A DNA stretch of 5,077 nt from positions 422 to 5,498 of the forward strand of contig DDHL01000053.1 in the NCBI GenBank assembly GCA_002352945.1, in the 5' to 3' direction. Numbering within the stretch: the stretch's first letter is position 1; each line of letters starts with the position of its first letter. The notes under the pieces are model-generated. The model did no database searches. It saw nothing but the letters and a program-made list of their open reading frames with translations, and was not told the origin of the DNA. The position numbers were made by a program, and so were the translations under genes. This stretch comes from Campylobacteraceae bacterium UBA1877. Its GTDB lineage: Bacteria > Campylobacterota > Campylobacteria > Campylobacterales > Campylobacteraceae. Positions 1-5,077 of the stretch are shown in pieces.

Positions 1-737
1 CTCTTATAATTCAAGATGGAGTTGATGAAGCTCTTTTTGAGCCACTTATGCAAAAGTATACAAAAACACTCATAGAGTTTGGTTATCCAAGATGTGATGG
101 AAACATTATGGTTTCAAATCCATATTGGAGAAAGTCATTAAAAGCTTACAAAGAGGAGCTATTTAGATACTTAGAGAGTCCTAGAAAGGATGATTATATG
201 CACCTTGCAATCTTTTATGACAGCACTTGCGTTGCCGGAGATTGTGCGATGCTTCAAGTTTTAAAAGAGTATATTTATGAAAGGATGGATGGGGGAGATA
301 TCTTTATGGCCAATTTTGCCAAAGCCGCCCTTTTGTTTGAAACTCCAATTAGCTTCTTTTCAAATTTAAAGGCTGAGGGCAATTTGCTTGATGTAAAAAA
401 GGGTGGTATTTTCCCCATTATCCAAGGAGTGCGCTCTTTGGCTTTAGAGTATAAGATTGACGAGACGGAAACGATTAAACGCATTCACGCTTTAAAAGAG
501 AAGTCAATTTTTGAAAATGGCTTTGCCCAAGCGCTCATAGAAGCTTTTGATACTTTATTAAACTTGCGTCTCAAAGAGCAACTACGATCAATTGATCGAG
601 GCAAGAAGCAGACAAATTATATAAGAACAGATAAGCTCAATCAGCTTGAGATGGAGCTTTTAAAAGATAGTCTTAAGATAGTAGATAAGTTTAAACGTTT
701 TTTGGTTCATCATTTTAAGATTAATATGGTGCAGTAA
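1..737 (+). CDS. DUF294 putative nucleotidyltransferase (CBS-linked type), C-terminal part
   Basis: This is a partial gene cut by the left window edge. The first whole codon is at 3 and the frame is open to the TAA at 735-737, giving 244 visible residues. The first residues (LIIQDGVDEALF) look like the stretch just after the family's DQDNA nucleotidyltransferase motif. They are followed by GYPRC and SNPYWRKS, both hallmarks of the DUF294 domain. The second half matches the DUF294_C substrate-binding helical domain: GIFPIIQGVRSLALE, then ETIKRIHALK, then LNLRLKEQL and a long helix to the end. Full-length relatives usually carry N-terminal cyclic-nucleotide-binding and CBS domains and resemble GlnD-type nucleotidyltransferases, but their substrate is not established. 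Those N-terminal parts lie outside the window, so their presence here is inference. An ATG at 48 is an internal methionine, not the start, because clear family sequence precedes it. The downstream exonuclease begins on the very next base, which argues for one transcript. The gene is cytoplasmic, with no membrane segment seen. Confidence 0.88.
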   Translation, partial: LIIQDGVDEALFEPLMQKYTKTLIEFGYPRCDGNIMVSNPYWRKSLKAYKEELFRYLESPRKDDYMHLAIFYDSTCVAGDCAMLQVLKEYIYERMDGGDIFMANFAKAALLFETPISFFSNLKAEGNLLDVKKGGIFPIIQGVRSLALEYKIDETETIKRIHALKEKSIFENGFAQALIEAFDTLLNLRLKEQLRSIDRGKKQTNYIRTDKLNQLEMELLKDSLKIVDKFKRFLVHHFKINMVQ

Positions 738-1352
738 ATGTTTGAAAAATTTTTTCAAAAAAGAGATAAAAAGCGACTAAAATTAAAAAGGTTTGAGTAT
801 CTTTTTAACCCGTGTGAAAATTTAGACGAGTATGTTGCGTTTGATACAGAAACAACAGGGCTTAATCCCAAAAAAGATGAAATCCTCTCCATTGGTGCCG
901 TTAAGATTAAAAAGAATAAGATTTTAACAAACGATATGCTCTCGCTCTACTTAAAGCCTTCAAAGAGGATAAATGTAAAAAGCATTAAAATCCACCAAAT
1001 TCGCAATATAGATTTGCAAAATGCTCTTGAACCACAAGAAGCGATTGAGCAATTTTTGGATTTTATTGGACCTTTGCCTTTAGTTGGGTATTATTTGGAG
1101 TTTGATGTAGCGATGATAAATAGATACATCAAGCCGTGGCTTGGCATTAAGCTTCCAAATCGTCAGATTGAAGTTTCTGGAATCTATTATGAAAAAAAGA
1201 TTAAAACAATTCCGCAAGGGATGATAGATTTGCGATTTGATACCATAATGAAAGAGTTGCAATTGCCCGTTTTTGGAAAGCATGATGCACTTAATGATGC
1301 AATTATGACAGCCATGGTGTTTGTTAAACTTTTACATGTAAATAAAATCTAA
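738..1352 (+). CDS. DnaQ-family DEDDh 3'-5' exonuclease
   Basis: This 204-residue protein is predicted to remove nucleotides from 3' ends of DNA or RNA using two metal ions. The DEDDh residues are visible: D36 and E38 in FDTETTG, D123 in LEFDVAM, and H182 and D187 in KHDALNDA. The supporting SIKIHQI segment sits near residues 82-88 and VGYYLEFD at 116-123. The segment IEVSGIYYEKK (144-154) followed by IDLRFD resembles the exonuclease subgroup found next to DUF294/CBS genes, rather than the replicative epsilon subunit, so the name dnaQ is withheld. The N-terminal 30 residues are rich in Lys, Arg and Phe and lie before the catalytic fold. The ATG at 738 follows the upstream TAA with no spacer (TAAATG) and only a weak GGTG ribosome site. 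Translation is therefore probably coupled to the DUF294 gene. The catalytic set is complete, so it should be active. The true substrate is unknown. Confidence 0.9.
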   Translation: MFEKFFQKRDKKRLKLKRFEYLFNPCENLDEYVAFDTETTGLNPKKDEILSIGAVKIKKNKILTNDMLSLYLKPSKRINVKSIKIHQIRNIDLQNALEPQEAIEQFLDFIGPLPLVGYYLEFDVAMINRYIKPWLGIKLPNRQIEVSGIYYEKKIKTIPQGMIDLRFDTIMKELQLPVFGKHDALNDAIMTAMVFVKLLHVNKI

Positions 1353-1356
1353 GGAG
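1351..1356 (+). promoter_or_regulatory. Ribosome binding site of the cupin gene
   Basis: AAGGAG lies five bases before the ATG at 1362 and overlaps the TAA stop (1350-1352) of the exonuclease. It is the strongest Shine-Dalgarno seen in the window and fixes the cupin start. It suggests the cupin is translated more strongly than the two genes before it. Confidence 0.85.
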
Positions 1357-1361
1357 AAAAA

Positions 1362-1715
1362 ATGGCTCTTATTCAAACTGATACTATTCCTCAAATCCCC
1401 CTTGAATCTGGAGAAAAAGCAAGTATGCAAATGCTCATCTCACCTGAGATGGCTCCCAATTTTGCTATGCGAAAATTTTGCATTGAAGCTGGCGGCTCTA
1501 TGCCAAATCATACAAATAGCGTTGAGCATGAACAGTATGTGCTAAGAGGAGAGGCTAGGGTAGGAATTGGCGATGATGTTTTTGTTGCAAAAGCTGGCGA
1601 TGCTCTTTATATACCAGCTGGCATTCCCCATTGGTATGAAGTAATCGGCGATGAGCCCTATGAATTTTTATGTATGGTTCCAAAAGTTTTAGATGAAATT
1701 ACTATTTTAGACTAG
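1362..1715 (+). CDS. Small single-domain cupin protein (TM1459-like)
   Basis: This 117-residue protein is one cupin barrel. Cupin motif 1 spans about residues 44-65 (GGSMPNHTNSVEHEQYVLRG) and motif 2 about 79-93 (GDALYIPAGIPHWYEV). From remembered family sequence it lines up with Thermotoga TM1459, a small manganese-binding cupin with four metal histidines. The equivalents here are H50, N52, H56 and H90, so one of the four ligands is asparagine. The upstream APNFAMRKFCIEAGG and the closing FLCMVPK also fit that group. The likely fold and metal binding are well supported; the reaction is not known for this group, and a regulatory or oxygenase role would be guesswork. There is no signal peptide, so it is presumably cytoplasmic. 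It is the last gene of the plus-strand block, 9 bases after the exonuclease, and its stop lies 9 bases from the convergent cheR stop. It may share a transcript with the exonuclease, though a role linking the two is not evident. Confidence 0.87.
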   Translation: MALIQTDTIPQIPLESGEKASMQMLISPEMAPNFAMRKFCIEAGGSMPNHTNSVEHEQYVLRGEARVGIGDDVFVAKAGDALYIPAGIPHWYEVIGDEPYEFLCMVPKVLDEITILD

Positions 1716-1750
1716 CTTTGTTAATCAAATCTTTTCATAATAACTAAGCT
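1714..1750. terminator. Possible bidirectional terminator hairpin at the convergent junction
   Basis: AGCTTTGTTA (1714-1723) and TAACTAAGCT (1741-1750) are inverted repeats that pair over 10 positions with one T-T mismatch and enclose a 17-base loop. The structure sits where the cupin and cheR transcripts meet and overlaps both stop codons. It is AT-rich, the loop is long, and the nearest plus-strand T run (1764-1769) begins 13 bases after the stem. It is therefore a weak candidate. Confidence 0.28.
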
Positions 1751-2558
1751 TTCCAATAGTTACTTTTTTAAACAAAGAGCTTTTTGGCATCAAATCGGCA
1801 TGGCCGGTATAGAGTCTGCCCGATGGTTTTAAAAGATGGTAAAAACGCTCAACAGCCCTTTGTTTGTAGGCTTCATCAAAGTAAATCATCATATTTCGCG
1901 AAAAGATTACATCAAAGGGCAAAAGCTGCAAAAATGAGTTATCAAAGATATTGTATATGTAAAACTCTATCGGGCAAAAATAGAAATCTTTAAGCTCAAA
2001 GCGACTATTTTGCTCTTTAAAATAGAGCTCTTTTTGTGCAGGAGTCAATCGATGCAAGGAGCGCTCGCTAAAGCTTTTTTCCTTTGCCTTTTGGATTGCG
2101 TTTGAGCTGATATCAACACCTACAATTTTTAAAGAGCTAGATGGAATATTTGCTTCATGGGCCAATATAGCCAAAGAGTAAACCTCTTCACCAGATGAGC
2201 ATGGAGCGCTTAAAATTCGCATATCTTTTTGGCTTTTTTTGATGTAGTTGATGCAATCTTTTAGCTGTACAATTTCACGCATAAAATAGGTCTCATTGAC
2301 AGTGATGAGGTCAGTAAAATCCTGGCGCAAAGCGGGGTTATATTTGATATTTTCTAAAAGTTCGCTAAAGCTATGCAGCGATTTAAGTTTACAAAATCGG
2401 ATAAAACGCTCTTTTAAAACATCTTTTTTGGGGATGAGATTTATTCCACAATAGTTTTGTATAAAATCGATTAATTGGTCTAAATTGCTCGAATCAAAAG
2501 GAATTATAACTTCATCTTTAATGGGTACTTTTTTAACTCTTTTTTTAAAAAAGAACAT
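1725..2558 (-). CDS. cheR: CheR chemoreceptor glutamate methyltransferase
   Basis: CheR uses S-adenosylmethionine to methylate glutamate side chains on chemoreceptors, opposing CheB during adaptation. The 277-residue protein (counted from the ATG at 2558) has the usual two parts. An N-terminal helical domain spans about residues 20-84, leading into LITVNETYFMRE (84-95). A SAM-binding domain follows, with APCSSGEEVYSLA (118-130), GVDIS (147-151), FDVIFSRNMMIYFD (215-228) and GHAD (252-255). These are the standard CheR signatures and none is missing; length is ordinary. The reading frame can be extended two codons to a TTG at 2564, but the AAGG at 2567-2570 is 8 bases from the ATG and only 2 from the TTG, so the ATG is chosen. 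That ATG shares one base with the cheB stop (TAATG), implying translational coupling. The N-terminal stretch MFFFKKRVKK is basic and hydrophobic but too short for a membrane segment. There is no C-terminal TPR extension. Confidence 0.95.
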   Translation of the reverse strand: MFFFKKRVKKVPIKDEVIIPFDSSNLDQLIDFIQNYCGINLIPKKDVLKERFIRFCKLKSLHSFSELLENIKYNPALRQDFTDLITVNETYFMREIVQLKDCINYIKKSQKDMRILSAPCSSGEEVYSLAILAHEANIPSSSLKIVGVDISSNAIQKAKEKSFSERSLHRLTPAQKELYFKEQNSRFELKDFYFCPIEFYIYNIFDNSFLQLLPFDVIFSRNMMIYFDEAYKQRAVERFYHLLKPSGRLYTGHADLMPKSSLFKKVTIGKLSYYEKI

Positions 2559-3136
2559 TAGCAAAACCTTTGCAGGACTGATTTGATTTCTAGCAAGGAG
2601 AGCATTTTAAGCTCGGGATTGATCTCTTTTGCCTGTTTTGGCATTCCATAAACTACTGCACTCTCTTCATTTTCTCCATAGCATTTTGCTCCAGCTTCAA
2701 AGAGCGCTTTTAATCCCAAAGCTCCATCTTGGCCGATTCCTGTTAGTAAAATTGCCATTACGTCAACTTTTTTACACAATGGCACGGCTGAGAGAAAAAG
2801 GTTATCAATACTAGGATTATATAAGGTTGATTCGCGCAAATTCTTAAAGCCAATTCTTAAAGGCAAATCTGGCTCAAAAGCGCAATCTTTTTCGCAAATA
2901 TAGATACCTCCCTTGTTTACATGTAAAGGTTGGTTGAGGTTAAAAACTTCGGTTTTAAGCTCAGTTCTAAATTGTTGTACAAAACTTGGAATAAAAATAG
3001 CATTCATATGTTGAGCAATAACAATTGGTGTTTTAAGCTCAGGTGGAAGCTGGGCTAAAATTGTTCTTAAGTGTCCCGGGCCTCCCGTTGAAGCTCCAAT
3101 GAGTACAAGTTTTTTGCTCCAAAGTTTTTTATCCAT
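2558..3136 (-). CDS. cheB: CheB-type protein-glutamate methylesterase lacking a receiver domain
   Basis: This 192-residue protein is essentially the catalytic domain of CheB, which hydrolyses receptor glutamyl methyl esters and deamidates receptor glutamines. The catalytic triad is visible: S16 in IGASTGGP (13-20), H43 in IAQHMNA (40-46) and D137 in LTGIGQDGA (131-139). Further family segments are YNPSIDNLFLSAV (106-118) and SAVVYGMPKQA (159-169). Classical CheB is about 350 residues, with an N-terminal receiver phosphorylated by CheA. Here only about 10 residues precede the catalytic fold. This is not an artefact of a wrong start: an in-frame TAA at 3152-3154 lies just upstream with no other start between, and the next in-frame ATG (M44) would remove S16. 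Receiver-less CheB is known in Campylobacter jejuni, also beside cheR. The ribosome site is poor (AAAGG, 12 bases from the ATG). The gene overlaps cheR by one base and follows the sensor gene after 57 bases. Confidence 0.94.
   Translation of the reverse strand: MDKKLWSKKLVLIGASTGGPGHLRTILAQLPPELKTPIVIAQHMNAIFIPSFVQQFRTELKTEVFNLNQPLHVNKGGIYICEKDCAFEPDLPLRIGFKNLRESTLYNPSIDNLFLSAVPLCKKVDVMAILLTGIGQDGALGLKALFEAGAKCYGENEESAVVYGMPKQAKEINPELKMLSLLEIKSVLQRFC
2567..2570 (-). promoter_or_regulatory. Ribosome binding site of cheR
   Basis: On the minus strand AAGG lies inside the end of cheB and is 8 bases before the ATG at 2558. It decides the start: the in-frame TTG at 2564 is only 2 bases from it and could not be used with this site. 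Confidence 0.6.
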
Positions 3137-3167
3137 AATCGAAAATTGCCTTTAAAATTTGCGATGT

Positions 3168-3197
3168 ATTGTAGCTAAATTTGTAAAAATAAGTTAA
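3168..3197 (-). promoter_or_regulatory. Possible sigma-70 type promoter for cheB-cheR
   Basis: On the minus strand TACAAT (3173-3168) is a good -10 box. It is preceded by 18 bases and a weak -35-like TTAACT (3197-3192), which overlaps the stop codon of the sensor gene. Transcription would begin about 25 bases before the cheB ATG. The surroundings are AT-rich, so chance matches are easy. Read-through from the sensor gene is equally possible, since no terminator hairpin is seen in the 57-base gap. Confidence 0.3.
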
Positions 3198-4939
3198 TTT
3201 GAGCTTCGTTGGGCTAAATTGATATAGGCATTTTGATAAAGTTCAGCCTCATCTACGTTAGAGCCAGGAATCATAAAAGCAGTACCTTTATGCAAAAAGA
3301 TTTCAGATGAAAAAGATGTTAAGGTGGTCTCTAGCTGCTCATAGAGTTTTTGAGCAATGATTTGGGCTTCATTTGGATCATCACACCAAAAAAAGCTTGA
3401 AAATATCTCCTCGCCCATATAAAAACAGAGTCCGCTCGGAGCTGGCAGATGCTCAAAAAGTGCAGTACCAAAGCGGCTTAAGGCTTGTTGTTTGAGGTTT
3501 ATGTTTTCATTTTGAAAGCTAAGGCGAAATAGTACAAGCATCACACCTGAAAACTCTAGTCTTGCTTGCTTAAAATAGAGCGGTATAAAGGCACGGTAGT
3601 GATGGTGGGTTAATATGCCGGTGGTTTTATCAATTGGCATTTCACTAGAAGATTGTCTGTTTGCTTGAGGTAAAAGATGGCACCCTCCAAGAATTTTAGG
3701 CGAGCCATCTTTGTGCCAAGCTAGTACTGTTCCAAAGGTATGAATATCTCGGTATGTGCCATCTTTGTGGCGAAGTTTTACATAAACACTAAAAAATGGC
3801 TCAATCTTATCAATGTGCCGTTTTAAGGATGCAAGCATTAAAGCAGTATCCTCTGGTGCAACCAGGCTCATAAAGCCATCAAAAGTAGTTGGTATTTCAT
3901 CTTTTTTGTAACCTAGCATTGAAGCGTAGCGTTCATTGACTATATTGACATTTTTATCAATATCCCAAACCCAAGAGCCCGCATCGAGCGCTTCTACTAC
4001 TGCTTTAAGGTGGGCCGTTGCAAGTTTGTAGTTTGTTGCCAATTTTTGGTTTTTTGATGATACAAGCCGGTATTTAAAAATTAAAAAAATGAGTGCTAAA
4101 CTTAAAGCACATAGCAATAAAGCTATCTGCCATGTTTTAATTATAGACTCTTTATGGTTTGAAACCCATCGAGATATAAATCTATTTTCTTGATTAAGAG
4201 TGATGTTATTGAGTGTTTTTTGCAATATTGAGTGTAAAAGTTTTAAGTCAGAATGGAGTGCAATTTGAAATTCATATTGCATTGGAAGGGCACAATGAAT
4301 ATATTTATCCCACGTTTGGGCTCTATCAAGCTCAAAATCAATAGCTCTTGTTTGTGCAATGATTCCATCATATTTACCAAAATCTAAATCCTTAATAGCC
4401 TCTTGTAATGTTTTGCTTGTAAAAGGTTTTAAATTTGGATACTGTTTTTTTATAAGAGGCAGCAAAAGAGTGTCTTTAGTAAGGGCAATGCGTTTTTTTG
4501 CCAATTCATCAAAGTTTTCTAAAACTGAACTTTTTCTTAGACTTAAAAGTGAGAGTGGAATTTTTAAAAAACCCTCTGTTTTTTGGATATATTTTGGAGT
4601 TTTTAGATGTTTTGGAACCGCTGCTACTATATCTATTTCGCCCTCTTTAATCATTTCAAAAAGCTCATCCCAAGAATTGCTTGGAACTGGTTGGAATTGG
4701 ATATTTAAAAGATTTTCAAAGTACGTATAATAGGAAGATAAAATACCAAGAAACTCTCCATTTTTATTTGCAAATGAATAAGGAGGATTGGCAGAGTGAA
4801 ATCCTACACGAACAATAGGATGGGTTGCAATCCAAAGTTTTTCGCTTTGAACAAGGTTGGGTGAAGATGCTTGAAGTGAAATAGTAAAAAAAAGTATACC
4901 AAGGAGAGCCTTGGTGAGCTTTCCTTGGCAAAACTGCAT
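3194..4939 (-). CDS. Membrane sensor: periplasmic SBP_bac_3-like domain, PAS domain and degenerate GGDEF-like tail
   Basis: This 581-residue protein is a one-helix membrane sensor. A signal peptide occupies about residues 1-24 (basic K7/K10, a hydrophobic run, cleavage likely after LQA). Residues about 36-258 resemble the family 3 solute-binding domain: VRVGFHSANPPYSF, then GEFLGI, EGEIDIVAAV and FGKYDGII, as in the periplasmic parts of BvgS/EvgS-type sensors. A membrane helix lies at about 268-289. A PAS domain of the PAS_3 kind follows at about 311-423 (GSWVWDID, LGYKKDEI, KLRHKDGTYRDIH, KILGGCHLL). The tail, about 437-581, begins DKTTGILTHHHYRAF, like the DxLTGLxNRRxF entry of GGDEF domains, and carries YMGEEIF (507-513) where RYGGDEF is expected. 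Cyclic-di-GMP synthesis is therefore unlikely. No kinase, HAMP, EAL or methyl-accepting domain is present. The ATG is one base after the upstream stop with no clear Shine-Dalgarno, suggesting coupling. The domain order is firm; the ligand and output are unknown. Confidence 0.82.
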   Translation of the reverse strand: MQFCQGKLTKALLGILFFTISLQASSPNLVQSEKLWIATHPIVRVGFHSANPPYSFANKNGEFLGILSSYYTYFENLLNIQFQPVPSNSWDELFEMIKEGEIDIVAAVPKHLKTPKYIQKTEGFLKIPLSLLSLRKSSVLENFDELAKKRIALTKDTLLLPLIKKQYPNLKPFTSKTLQEAIKDLDFGKYDGIIAQTRAIDFELDRAQTWDKYIHCALPMQYEFQIALHSDLKLLHSILQKTLNNITLNQENRFISRWVSNHKESIIKTWQIALLLCALSLALIFLIFKYRLVSSKNQKLATNYKLATAHLKAVVEALDAGSWVWDIDKNVNIVNERYASMLGYKKDEIPTTFDGFMSLVAPEDTALMLASLKRHIDKIEPFFSVYVKLRHKDGTYRDIHTFGTVLAWHKDGSPKILGGCHLLPQANRQSSSEMPIDKTTGILTHHHYRAFIPLYFKQARLEFSGVMLVLFRLSFQNENINLKQQALSRFGTALFEHLPAPSGLCFYMGEEIFSSFFWCDDPNEAQIIAQKLYEQLETTLTSFSSEIFLHKGTAFMIPGSNVDEAELYQNAYINLAQRSSN

Positions 4940-4940
4940 T

Positions 4941-5077
4941 CTAGCAAGATGGAACGTTACCGCTATCGCTAGCGTAGTTGATTACAAAATCGCAAATATC
5001 AGGTTGAAAACGTTTAAACTTTCCCTTAAGAAATTTTTCTGCATCTGGAAATTTAGCTGAGTACTCCTCAATAAATC
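4941..5077 (-). CDS. Unrecognised protein, C-terminal 44 codons
   Basis: The right window edge cuts this minus-strand gene. An open frame enters at 5075 and ends with TAG at 4943-4941, showing 44 residues. They begin FIEEYSAKFPDAEKFLKGKF and end in a terminal cysteine (NVPSC). The piece reads like real protein: charged helical sequence rich in Lys, Glu and Phe, then CDFVINYASDSG. The strand, and a gap of one base to the sensor ATG, fit an operon partner. The alternative frames of this stretch hit stops: one at once, and the other at a TAA after about 32 codons with no gene following. I do not recognise the family, and no motif here assigns a function. Confidence 0.6.
   Translation of the reverse strand, partial: FIEEYSAKFPDAEKFLKGKFKRFQPDICDFVINYASDSGNVPSC

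Noticed and set aside
48..50. ATG at 48 as the start of the first gene.
   Set aside because: The frame is open to the window edge, and the 15 residues before it match the DUF294 family continuing from the nucleotidyltransferase motif, so this is an internal methionine.
738..1352. Calling the exonuclease the replicative DNA polymerase III epsilon subunit (dnaQ).
   Set aside because: The catalytic residues are shared by the whole DEDDh family, but the pairing with DUF294 and the IEVSGIYYEKK segment point to the separate CBS-linked subgroup.
1784..1993. Plus-strand open frame of 69 codons inside cheR; similar short frames occur at 2629-2814 (in cheB), 275-484 (in DUF294) and 1080-1283 (in the exonuclease).
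   Set aside because: Each overlaps a gene whose motifs are intact and whose family is clear. No ribosome site or domain supports a second product.
2605..3040. The 10-mer TTTTAAGCTC occurs three times on the plus strand within cheB (2605-2614, 2953-2962, 3031-3040).
   Set aside because: All three are read in the same minus frame as Glu-Leu-Lys (ELK) codons, so codon preference and protein sequence explain them. Spacing is irregular, and no regulatory or CRISPR-like structure is present.
4359..4730. A 123-codon open frame on the plus strand inside the sensor gene.
   Set aside because: It lies wholly opposite well-supported SBP-domain coding sequence, and its product has no recognisable motif. 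It is an antisense shadow.
3194..4939. Reading the sensor as a histidine kinase, a chemoreceptor or an active diguanylate cyclase.
   Set aside because: No H-box or ATPase motifs, no methyl-accepting coiled coil and no intact GGDEF loop are present in the translated sequence.
4967..4974. The 8-base palindrome CGCTAGCG near the sensor start, considered as an operator.
   Set aside because: It lies within the coding tail of the upstream gene, the symmetry does not extend beyond 8 bases, and no promoter is visible beside it.

Overview
The window is AT-rich, tightly packed bacterial chromosome. The best guess for the host is a member of the Campylobacterota (epsilonproteobacteria). This rests on the low GC, the Lys/Ile/Phe-rich proteins, and a cheB-cheR pair in which CheB has no receiver domain, an arrangement known from Campylobacter jejuni and relatives. 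Genus cannot be settled from the sequence alone. No RNA genes, mobile elements, CRISPR arrays or gene-free stretches of 300 bases or more were seen.

Left block, plus strand (1-1715): three genes run in one direction. First is the C-terminal part of a DUF294 putative nucleotidyltransferase, a family usually joined to CBS and cyclic-nucleotide-binding domains. Next, with its ATG directly abutting the previous stop, is a DnaQ-type DEDDh 3'-5' exonuclease. Third, with a strong Shine-Dalgarno overlapping the exonuclease stop, is a small single-domain cupin of the TM1459 type. The DUF294-exonuclease pair is a recurrent bacterial arrangement, often beside acetate/solute symporter genes, and its job is poorly understood.

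Right block, minus strand (5077 down to 1725): four genes run toward the left block and meet it tail to tail near 1716-1724. In transcription order they are the last 44 codons of an unrecognised protein; one base later, a 581-residue membrane protein; after 57 bases, cheB reduced to its methylesterase domain; and then cheR, whose ATG shares a base with the cheB stop. The 581-residue protein has a signal peptide, a periplasmic SBP_bac_3-like domain, one membrane helix, a PAS domain and a degenerate GGDEF-like tail.

CheR and CheB set the methylation of chemoreceptors and so the adaptation state of chemotaxis. The absence of a CheB receiver implies feedback that does not depend on direct CheA phosphorylation of CheB. 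The co-oriented sensor reads the periplasm, but its GGDEF signature is lost and it has no kinase or methyl-accepting domain, so how it signals is the most open question here. No clearly new multi-gene defence or mobile system was found; the sensor is the least conventional element.
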